12,195 nt of DNA from Kiritimatiellia bacterium. GTDB taxonomy: Bacteria > Verrucomicrobiota > Kiritimatiellia > RFP12 > UBA1067. Positions 7,602 through 12,195 of the stretch are shown piece after piece (position 1 is the stretch's first letter; the number at the start of each line of letters is the position of its first letter). The position numbers were made by a program, and so were the translations under genes. Below the pieces are notes generated by a model. The model was not told the origin of the DNA. It searched no databases and saw only the letters and a program-made list of their open reading frames with translations. Location: contig JAFUDL010000103.1 in NCBI GenBank assembly GCA_017459225.1, positions 1 through 12,195 of the forward strand. The letters run 5' to 3'.

Positions 7602-7627
7602 GAACGGACAAGACGCCCGTTCTCCCA
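7602..7627. repeat. Second copy of the REP-like hairpin
   Basis: GAACGGAC (7602-7609), loop AAGAC, GCCCGTTC (7615-7622), then TCCCA. The 13-mer GCCCGTTCTCCCA at 7615-7627 is identical to 7218-7230. On the minus strand all eight pairs form, one as a G-U wobble. It lies just beyond the 3' end of the DUF3791/DUF3990 cassette. A degenerate third relative, ACGGGCAAGACGG, is at 8724-8736 on the other side of that cassette. Confidence 0.75.
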
Positions 7628-7703
7628 GTGCTTCGAGGTTCTGGCCTCTGTTTCTGACGTAGCGGGCATAAGTCTTGAGATTACGGTGTGGAATGCAAGC
7701 TTT

Positions 7704-7925
7704 CTACTGGCAGGCCTTGACGGAACGTTCTTCGTTTAGAAGTCCGTAAAGATACTCCGACCCTTCAAGATACAGCCCCGTCTCGACATCATGCAGCTTT
7801 TCATGCAATCTCGAGTGGTAAACCACACCCATCGCGTCCTGTATCGAAAGGCCCTCCCGTTCAACAACCATAGCCACAAGGTCCTGCGTCGCATACTCCA
7901 TCAGCTGTTTCTGCTTAATAGACAT
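7704..7925 (-). CDS. Small partner protein of the DUF3990 cassette
   Basis: A 73-residue protein starting MSIKQKQLMEY and containing SIQDAMGVVYHSRLHEKLHD and ETGLYLEGSEYLYGLL. It is predicted mostly helical, soluble, with no signal peptide. I know no named domain with confidence; from memory, proteins of this type (helical, with a GLYLE-S-Y-LY-L block) accompany DUF3990 genes, so it is likely a third member of the same system, perhaps an antitoxin or adaptor (inference). The frame also allows a TTG start at 7940 and ATG at 7928. ATG 7925 is preferred because the G-rich GGGGGTGG lies three bases upstream. With that start it overlaps the end of the DUF3990 gene by 11 nt, implying co-translation. 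The only long gap after it contains the REP-like hairpin at 7602-7622. Confidence 0.8.
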   Translation of the reverse strand: MSIKQKQLMEYATQDLVAMVVEREGLSIQDAMGVVYHSRLHEKLHDVETGLYLEGSEYLYGLLNEERSVKACQ

Positions 7926-8412
7926 CATCCACCCCCACAAACTTGAGCGCCGAGACCGCTAAAGGCGTATGGAACGAATACTGAATCGTCAGTTGCTTAA
8001 ACTGCATCTCGCGCACCAGCATCTCCACGGTCACCAAACCTAGCGCAAACTGTCGGAAGAGGAGCGCGAGGTCGTCATTGGCAACAGGTCCGACAACCAT
8101 GCCATATCGATTGTCACGGTTGTGATCTGCCGCTTCAACATACTGACGGCGATTTGCCATCACAAACATGGCCCATTCCGCAGACGGTCGTTGGAACCGC
8201 TTCACAGGCACATCGGCAAGCCCCGCCTCGTCAAACTCAAACGTCATTAGGCAAGCCTTGCCGCCGAATCTCCGGACTGTTCGCTTTGCCATCCGCTCTG
8301 CCGAGATTCTGTCAGGCGCAAGATAGAAGCCCTGTCCAAAATCTTTATTGGGACGGCAAAGGGAAAGATCAACCTCTCGAAACGCCGTGTTTGAACCGTG
8401 GTACAACCTCAT
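7915..8412 (-). CDS. DUF3990 protein, PARP-like ADP-ribosyltransferase fold
   Basis: A 165-residue soluble protein matching DUF3990 along its whole length: RLYHGSN (2-8), LCRPNKDFGQGFYLA (18-32), AERMAKR (38-44), PSAEWAMFVMANR (76-88), YGMVVGPVANDDLALLFRQF (103-122) and LTIQYSFHT (141-149). The LYHGS and FGQGFYLA blocks resemble the NAD-binding histidine and tyrosine motifs of PARP/diphtheria-type ADP-ribosyltransferases (H5 and Y30 here). The third catalytic position may be Q144 or another conserved polar residue; this is inferred, not certain. Such a protein could modify protein, nucleic acid or NAD, and could be a toxin held in check by its small neighbours. The ATG overlaps the stop of the DUF3791 gene by four bases (ATGA). 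The family is common in gut Bacteroidota and Firmicutes, so horizontal acquisition is plausible. I know of no experimental description. Confidence 0.9.
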   Translation of the reverse strand: MRLYHGSNTAFREVDLSLCRPNKDFGQGFYLAPDRISAERMAKRTVRRFGGKACLMTFEFDEAGLADVPVKRFQRPSAEWAMFVMANRRQYVEAADHNRDNRYGMVVGPVANDDLALLFRQFALGLVTVEMLVREMQFKQLTIQYSFHTPLAVSALKFVGVDDVY

Positions 8413-8633
8413 GCCACAAGTCCTTCATTGCGTTTACATATGGCATCAAGATCGTCTAGCGCCGTATCGAGCGAAAGAGTGTGTTCTGCGTCATAGCAAT
8501 CTTCAAGGAAATCCAACCCCTTATTCCGCAAAAGATAGTCAAACGTTTCAGCATACGACAAACCATGCCTGTCCGCATAATCGTTTACGCAGACAACCAT
8601 GTAATTGATCATATTGCGCTGCAAGTCTGACAT
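8409..8633 (-). CDS. DUF3791 protein, probable antitoxin-like partner
   Basis: A 74-residue, mainly helical protein that matches DUF3791: MINYMVVCVNDYADRHGLS, AETFDYLLRNKGLDFLEDCYDAEHT, then LDDLDAICKRNEG at the C-terminus. The family is consistently small and its genes often sit beside DUF3990 genes, as here, where the stop overlaps the DUF3990 ATG (ATGA). Position first in the cassette and small size suit an antitoxin, but that is inference. The ATG at 8633 is preferred (GGA seven bases upstream); an in-frame GTG at 8645 would add four residues. No clear promoter is visible upstream on the minus strand. Confidence 0.88.
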   Translation of the reverse strand: MSDLQRNMINYMVVCVNDYADRHGLSYAETFDYLLRNKGLDFLEDCYDAEHTLSLDTALDDLDAICKRNEGLVA

Positions 8634-8780
8634 AATTGTTTCCACTATCTTAGAATCACCCCACCGATCAGGTTACGAAAAACGAACCCCTCCCGCGCGG
8701 GAAATCTGTCACCTCACCATTGTACGGGCAAGACGGAAATAGTATGCCACATTCCCCCACCCAACGCAAGCGGGAATTTG

Positions 8781-9062
8781 GAAATTTGAAATTTGAGTAC
8801 AACACGCTGCCAGCGCGTTGAAGGGACACTATGGGGACTGTCCCCGCGGCTTAACTCGCCCGCGTATTTTCAGTCTTCCTTCTTAACCAGTTGCAAAACG
8901 TCCGCTGCGGCCAAGGGGGAAGAGCACTATGCGTACTGCGGTACTGAGGGGACTCGAATGGTTCTATGGACATGTGGCTGTATGGACAAGTGGTTTTCAT
9001 GTCAACTATTTTAGCACACACTGCACTTAGGTGCCATTCTGCGTTTTCAAATTTCAAATTTC
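8781..9062. repeat. MITE-like segment bounded by 16-bp inverted repeats
   Basis: GAAATTTGAAATTTGA (8781-8796) and TCAAATTTCAAATTTC (9047-9062) are perfect reverse complements 250 nt apart. The left arm continues outward into a third imperfect unit (GGAATTTG, 8773-8780). Just inside the left arm lie a 9-bp hairpin with one mismatch (8800-8808 / 8812-8820) and the palindrome GGGGACTGTCCCC (8833-8845). No transposase is encoded. No target duplication was identified at the ends. The arms are AT-rich and internally repetitive, so coincidence of two AAATTT microrepeats is the main alternative. Confidence 0.5.
8833..8845. repeat. Palindrome GGGGACTGTCCCC, related copy at 7526-7537
   Basis: GGGGACTGTCCCC can fold on itself. 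Alternatively, GGGACA at 8823-8828 pairs with TGTCCC at 8839-8844. The core GGGTACTGTCCC at 7526-7537 differs by one base. Two copies on either side of the DUF3791/DUF3990 cassette suggest a dispersed palindrome family. Confidence 0.55.
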
Positions 9063-9086
9063 GTCACTCCCATGTTTGGCGAATTT

Positions 9087-9095
9087 TGATATAAT
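9087..9095 (+). promoter_or_regulatory. Extended -10 promoter of the kinase/sigma/SUMF1 unit
   Basis: TGATATAAT is a perfect TGN plus consensus TATAAT. No good -35 is found 16-18 nt upstream, which is typical of extended -10 promoters. Transcription would start near 9102-9106, giving a leader of about 45-50 nt before the kinase ATG. It fits a primary sigma factor rather than the module's own ECF factor. Confidence 0.65.
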
Positions 9096-9114
9096 GTGTG
9101 GCGCAATAGGAGGA

Positions 9115-9147
9115 ATGTCCACAGAAGAGCAAATCGTTTGGTGGTAA
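9115..9147 (+). CDS. Possible 10-residue leader peptide before the kinase
   Basis: ATG at 9115 opens a frame encoding MSTEEQIVWW and stops at 9145-9147, three bases before the kinase ATG and in its frame. A perfect AGGAGG (9108-9113) precedes it but at only one base, much closer than usual, so initiation here is doubtful. The pair of Trp codons ending three bases before the next ATG, over the kinase's own GGTGGT, would allow translational coupling. Chance is likely enough that I keep this low. Confidence 0.2.
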   Translation: MSTEEQIVWW

Positions 9148-9150
9148 GAC

Positions 9151-10224
9151 ATGACGAGGTTTAGTCCAGATGATAGAATCGGCGTCTATCGCATAGTCAG
9201 GTCTCTCGGCAGGGGAGGCATGGGCGTTGTGTACGAAGTCGAGCATGTCAAGCTAGGCGTCCACTATGCGCTGAAGACGTTCTCGCTTGCCAAGGGCGGC
9301 CATGCCGACGTACTCAAGGGCAAATTCCTCGCCGAGGGCAAAGTTCTCGCTCGGCTTCACGACCCGCACATTGTCCGGGTGTTCGACCTGAACTTCGACG
9401 AGCCAACCCAGACGCTCTACTTCGTGATGGACATTGTCCTATACAAGGACGGCAATCCGCACACGCTTGCGGACGTCAAGACATCCGACCTCGAAGAGAG
9501 AGTAGTCCATCAGTGGTTCGTTGAACTTGCCGCAGCGCTGGACTACATACACGCACAGGGCATTGTCCATCGCGACATAAAGCTGAGCAACGTGCTTTTG
9601 AATGCCGAGAGGCACGTGATTCTTTCCGACTTCGGCGTATCGCGGCTTCTGGCAGACAACCGCCTGAGCCGGATGAACGCGGAGCAGACGATAATCTCCG
9701 CAACGCCGAATTCGCGCCTCGTGATGGGCACGCACGGCTACATGGCCCCGGAGGTCGAGCACGGCGAGGAGGCAACGCCCGCGTCTGACGTATATTCGCT
9801 TGCGGTGCTGACCATTTATCTTCTCACTGGCGTCTGGTACATGCCAGAATCGAAAGTCCTGAGGATCCTTGACACCTTTGAACTCCCGTGGAGCCAGGTG
9901 CTGCCGCCGATGCTGCGCGAAGATCCTCGCAAGCGCCCGTCCGATCTAAGCGCCCTCGCGAGTAAGCTGGAGGCACCAGTTCCTGCGGCGGAAGCGGCGA
10001 GCAGTTCAATGGGCGTTCCGATTGCGGTGGAGTCGAAACCGAGCGGTATTGCTGGGCCATCGCGGACGATTCCAAGGAAGGTCAAGATGGCGGTCATTGA
10101 AGCTGTCGTTGCGGTTGCGGCATTGTGCGTAGCGGTTTGGCTGGTTAGACGCAATCCGCCGGGGGTGGAGTGCGATTTCGCCAGGATGTTCGGCCCGGAT
10201 GGCATATTCGAGGTGAATAGATGA
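9151..10224 (+). CDS. Membrane-anchored Hanks-type Ser/Thr protein kinase (PknB family)
   Basis: A 357-residue kinase. All catalytic elements are present: glycine loop GRGGMG (20-25), ATP lysine YALK (K42), helix-C glutamate (E62), catalytic HRDIKLSN (140-147, D142 and N147), metal-binding DFG (160-162), an activation segment ending GTHGYMAPE (193-201), DVYSLA aspartate (D213) and the late arginine in RKRPS. It should therefore be active. The C-lobe is short. A Pro/Ser/Ala-rich linker (~276-310) leads to one membrane helix (~313-332) and a ~25-residue tail, probably periplasmic, too short for a PASTA-type sensor. The start at 9151 has a modest GGTGGT Shine-Dalgarno five bases upstream. The stop overlaps the ECF sigma ATG, so the sigma factor is the most likely substrate or partner (inference, in line with kinase-linked ECF groups in Planctomycetes and Vibrio). 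Transcription probably starts from the extended -10 at 9087-9095. Confidence 0.96.
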   Translation: MTRFSPDDRIGVYRIVRSLGRGGMGVVYEVEHVKLGVHYALKTFSLAKGGHADVLKGKFLAEGKVLARLHDPHIVRVFDLNFDEPTQTLYFVMDIVLYKDGNPHTLADVKTSDLEERVVHQWFVELAAALDYIHAQGIVHRDIKLSNVLLNAERHVILSDFGVSRLLADNRLSRMNAEQTIISATPNSRLVMGTHGYMAPEVEHGEEATPASDVYSLAVLTIYLLTGVWYMPESKVLRILDTFELPWSQVLPPMLREDPRKRPSDLSALASKLEAPVPAAEAASSSMGVPIAVESKPSGIAGPSRTIPRKVKMAVIEAVVAVAALCVAVWLVRRNPPGVECDFARMFGPDGIFEVNR

Positions 10225-10883
10225 GAGTGTTTCCTTCCACTTCCTCTACGCTTCTCCAGACGCTCGCCGCCAGGAAGACCGGTGTAAGCGAGGCGGCGTG
10301 GGTGCGCTTCTTCGAACTTTACACGCCCGCGATGCGCCGTTTCATCGAAATGAACGACCATACGCACGACCCGGACGACGTCATTCAGGATGTCTATGTG
10401 AGCCTCGTGGACATTCTTGAGAACAATCGCTACGATGCGGACAAGTCGCGCTTCAGGACTTTTCTTGCGATGCTGATTCGGCGTCGGCTTGTTTCTCTCT
10501 ACCGCAGAGAAGAGGCGCGGCGCGACGATGGCGCGAAGATTTCTCTGGAGGTGCTGCGCGGCAACGGTGAGCTTGATTCCGCCAGCATGCCTTGCGAACT
10601 GATCGTTCCCGCTAGTCAGCCCGACGAGATAGACCTTTCCTGGGCCAGGGCGAAGCACGAGGCGGCGGTGGAGCATGTGCTCACGAAGACCGCGCTATCG
10701 GTGCAGACGAAGTCCGTATATCGTGCGTATGTGATCGAAGGCCGTCCAATTGACGAGGTCGAGAGGAAATTTGGCGTTTCGCGCGACGTGATATACAAGA
10801 TCAAGTTTCGCGTTGACAGTGCAATTGCAGTGATCGAGGAGGAGTATGCCGATGAAAATGCCGAGACTCCCTCGGGAGATTAG
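10221..10883 (+). CDS. ECF-type sigma factor, kinase-linked
   Basis: A 220-residue sigma factor with regions 2 and 4 only. The N-terminus STLLQTLAARK (9-19) recalls the TSxTLLxxL start common in planctomycete ECF factors. Region 2 is at ~24-95 with the acidic core DPDDVIQDVYVSL (50-62) intact, then FRTFLAMLIRRRLVSLYRR. An unusually long linker (~96-143) precedes region 4 (~145-205), whose helix-turn-helix is RPIDEVERKFGVSRDVIYKIKFRV. No anti-sigma gene is nearby; the adjacent kinase is the probable regulator. The acidic region 2.2 core is present, unlike the Vibrio kinase-activated ECF in which phosphorylation replaces missing charge, so any control here should work another way, perhaps through the Ser/Thr-rich N-terminus. 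The start is fixed by GAGGTGA four bases upstream and by the ATGA overlap with the kinase stop. Confidence 0.93.
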   Translation: MRVFPSTSSTLLQTLAARKTGVSEAAWVRFFELYTPAMRRFIEMNDHTHDPDDVIQDVYVSLVDILENNRYDADKSRFRTFLAMLIRRRLVSLYRREEARRDDGAKISLEVLRGNGELDSASMPCELIVPASQPDEIDLSWARAKHEAAVEHVLTKTALSVQTKSVYRAYVIEGRPIDEVERKFGVSRDVIYKIKFRVDSAIAVIEEEYADENAETPSGD

Positions 10884-10914
10884 CGGGCTGCATGCGAATA
10901 TTTATAGCAAATGA
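10852..10914 (+). CDS. Possible 20-codon coupling mini-ORF between sigma and SUMF1 genes
   Basis: ATG 10852 (or 10846) opens a short frame beginning MKMPRLPREISGLHA and ending in TGA at 10912-10914, which overlaps the SUMF1 gene ATG by four bases (ATGA). A perfect AGGAGG at 10837-10842 lies nine bases upstream of 10852. The SUMF1 gene itself has no Shine-Dalgarno, so reinitiation from this mini-ORF could drive its translation. The caution is that the AGGAGG also comes from consecutive Glu codons in the sigma gene. The peptide matches nothing I know. Confidence 0.35.
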   Translation: MKMPRLPREISGLHANIYSK

Positions 10915-12195
10915 GAAGAACTGCAATCAACATCAAGACTAAGATGCTGCTTTCGCTGGCGATGGCCTCGGCGATGCTAGTTGCGATGCCCACCAGAGAG
11001 GAAGTGGACAAGGCCGCGTCTCTCGTTCAGGACATCATGAAGCCGGAAAGGGAGGCGCTGGAAGCCGGCAAGAAGACGCGTGCGGAAGTTGCCGAGGCGG
11101 CGCTCGACCTCGCGGAGAATAAGGCCGATTCGGAAGCGGAGATGTTGCTGCTTGTAAAGGGCGCGTTCAATCTATACGTGCATGACGGCGCGTTCGACAA
11201 GGCCGCCGACTCGATGAAGACTCTCAAGTACTTGATTCCAGACATGCCGCCGCAGATTGTGGCAAACATCATAGAGTCGTCTTTTGGCGACGTCTCGAAC
11301 ACCAACGACGTGCGGCTGTGCGGTCTTATTGACGAGGCAAAGGCATGTGTGCGCTGCCAGAACGAACTGGAGGCCGCCCGTGCGGAATCCGCGAAGGATC
11401 CGAAGAATGGGGCGCTCCATCTCAAGACCGCGGAGCTGTATGCCTTTCTGGGTCCGTGGCCGATGGCCCTTGACGAGTTCACAAAGGGCGACGACCGCAG
11501 GGCCGCAGCCATGGCCGAAGCCGAACGCGGAGGCGGCACCAACTTTGCCGCGAAGGCGAAGGAGATCGCCGATTTCTGGTGGGATTATCCCGCGCAGAAG
11601 AGCAGAGAGCTCCAGAGGGCCTTCAGGCTGCACGCGGCGGAGATATACAAGGATTTGATCATGGCGAAGGGTGTTTCGGGGCTTGCCGGAATGCAGGCCG
11701 AGAGGAGAATCGAGGATTCAAAGGCATACGGTACGCTGTTTTTCCAGAAGGGCGACTGGTTCGACCGCAGGGCAAGGACGGTCAAGCTGCATCTTGCCGC
11801 CGGCGTTGATCTTGAGTTGATCAAATGTCCCGCCGGCGAATTCACGATGGGCTATGAGTGCTGGAAACGGTTTGGCTCGCCATTGAACAGAGAGGCTCGC
11901 AAAACACATCAGGTGATACTTACCAAAGACTTCATGCTCGGCAAATTCCCGGTGACGTATGCCCAGTGGCACGTGGTCATGGGAGAGGGCAAGAACCAGG
12001 CGGCGGAACTTATGGATGCTCCGGTGGGCAACATCACCGTTCCCGAGATGGAGGCTTTCTGTGAGAAACTTACTGATAAGTTCAAAGAACGTCTCGGTAG
12101 GAATGTGTTTCGCCTGCCGACTGAAGCTGAATGGGAATACGCAAGCAAAGGAGGAAAGAACTTGAAGGGCGTTCTTGGCAGTGATTGCCCCCCCT
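10911..12195 (+). CDS. Exported helical-repeat protein with C-terminal SUMF1/FGE domain (partial)
   Basis: The first 428 residues of a protein cut by the right edge; the frame is open throughout. The N-terminus (basic RR/K/K, then MLLSLAMASAMLVAMP) is a probable signal peptide, so the protein is likely periplasmic or surface-bound. Residues ~30-285 are helical and charged, with TPR-like patches (LHLKTAELYAFLGPWPMALDEF, 169-190), ending in GLAGMQAERRIEDSKA. From ~300 a SUMF1 (formylglycine-generating-enzyme type) domain begins: LELIKCPAGEFTMG (301-314), HQVILTKDFMLGKFPVTYAQWHVVMGE (333-359), PVGNITVPEMEAFCEKL and RLPTEAEWEYASKGG (401-415). In true FGE enzymes catalytic cysteines lie further on, beyond the edge, so activity cannot be judged; many bacterial SUMF1 domains are non-catalytic or C-type-lectin-like. 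ATG 10911 is chosen for the signal peptide and the ATGA overlap with the mini-ORF. It lies 27 nt after the sigma gene, so it is co-transcribed. Confidence 0.9.
   Translation, partial: MRRTAINIKTKMLLSLAMASAMLVAMPTREEVDKAASLVQDIMKPEREALEAGKKTRAEVAEAALDLAENKADSEAEMLLLVKGAFNLYVHDGAFDKAADSMKTLKYLIPDMPPQIVANIIESSFGDVSNTNDVRLCGLIDEAKACVRCQNELEAARAESAKDPKNGALHLKTAELYAFLGPWPMALDEFTKGDDRRAAAMAEAERGGGTNFAAKAKEIADFWWDYPAQKSRELQRAFRLHAAEIYKDLIMAKGVSGLAGMQAERRIEDSKAYGTLFFQKGDWFDRRARTVKLHLAAGVDLELIKCPAGEFTMGYECWKRFGSPLNREARKTHQVILTKDFMLGKFPVTYAQWHVVMGEGKNQAAELMDAPVGNITVPEMEAFCEKLTDKFKERLGRNVFRLPTEAEWEYASKGGKNLKGVLGSDCPP

Larger units (their letters stand above)
7118..7703. other. Repeat-bearing intergenic region with possible gene debris
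   Basis: 586 nt between the convergent DUF4838 gene and the DUF3791/DUF3990 cassette. It holds three related hairpins (7155-7175, 7205-7225, 7602-7622) and a small palindrome TTGGG-TACTGT-CCCAA at 7524-7539. Two short frames read like protein scraps: minus strand 7257-7331 (24 codons, containing DEAVAEPILRALGVRVF) and plus strand 7404-7469 (21 codons, MEKADEFFATITDLVKSL). Neither has a good ribosome site or a recognisable family; both could be remnants or chance. No classical intrinsic terminator with a T tract follows either flanking gene. Confidence 0.65.
8634..9150. other. Divergent intergenic region with inverted-repeat element and kinase promoter
   Basis: 517 nt between the DUF3791 gene (minus) and the kinase gene (plus). 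It contains a 12-nt perfect palindrome TCCCGCGCGGGA (8691-8702), a degenerate REP relative (8724-8736), the 16-bp inverted repeats at 8781-8796 and 9047-9062 bounding 282 nt, two adjoining hairpins (8800-8820 and 8823-8845), a duplicated GTACTG (around 8933-8946), the extended -10 at 9087-9095 and a possible leader mini-ORF. No credible longer gene was found on either strand. Confidence 0.7.

Noticed and set aside
8851..9057. 68-codon minus-strand frame inside the inverted-repeat segment
   Set aside because: No family, no good ribosome site, composition (Cys, Trp, His scattered) looks random, and it starts within the repeat arm.
9816..10676. 286-codon minus-strand frame across the kinase/sigma junction
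   Set aside because: Spans two well-supported plus-strand genes and has no recognisable domain.
10911..12195. Frame break in the SUMF1 gene suggested by scattered short frames
   Set aside because: Reading from ATG 10911 the frame is open without interruption to the window edge, with all SUMF1 blocks in one frame.

Overview
The window looks like a chromosome fragment from a PVC-superphylum bacterium, most likely of the Kiritimatiellota/Lentisphaerota type found in gut, rumen or sediment. This is inferred from gene content: a secreted DUF4838 protein, a sulfatase-modifying-factor (SUMF1) domain protein, an ECF sigma factor of the planctomycete style paired with a Hanks-type kinase, GC-rich coding sequence, and AT-richer, repeat-laden gaps. 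No rRNA, tRNA, CRISPR array or transposase gene was seen.

Left third (about 157-4467, all minus strand): three genes in transcription order. A primary-type sigma-70 factor (3034-4467) comes first, then a DUF932-like phage/plasmid-type protein (1862-2947), then an SF2 DEAH-type helicase (157-1857) that starts 4 nt after the DUF932 stop. The DUF932 and helicase genes look like an operon of mobile-element origin. The sigma factor lies 86 nt upstream on the same strand and may be part of it. A short overlapping ORF at the left edge (12-242) is doubtful.

Middle: a divergent gap (4468-4843) carries two short tandem repeats and a perfect 7-bp dyad. It is followed by an exported 757-residue DUF4838 protein (4844-7117), probably a polysaccharide-active enzyme. 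A 586-nt gap then contains three related hairpins (GAACGGGC/GCCCGTTC type). Next comes a compact minus-strand three-gene cassette (8633 down to 7704): DUF3791 protein, DUF3990 protein (PARP-like ADP-ribosyltransferase motifs) and a small partner protein. The genes overlap one another in toxin-antitoxin style, and repetitive palindromes lie on both sides.

Right third (9151-12195, plus strand): after a 517-nt gap holding a 16-bp terminal inverted repeat and a near-consensus extended -10 promoter, a co-directional module begins. It has a membrane-anchored Ser/Thr kinase, an ECF sigma factor overlapping it by 4 nt (ATGA), and an exported helical-repeat plus SUMF1-domain protein that runs off the right edge. 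A 20-22 codon mini-ORF with a strong Shine-Dalgarno bridges the sigma and SUMF1 genes through another ATGA overlap. The likely logic is kinase to sigma factor to transcription, with the SUMF1-type protein as partner or output.

The best candidates for an under-described system are the kinase/sigma/SUMF1 module, the DUF3791-DUF3990-small protein cassette, and the sigma-70/DUF932/helicase group.
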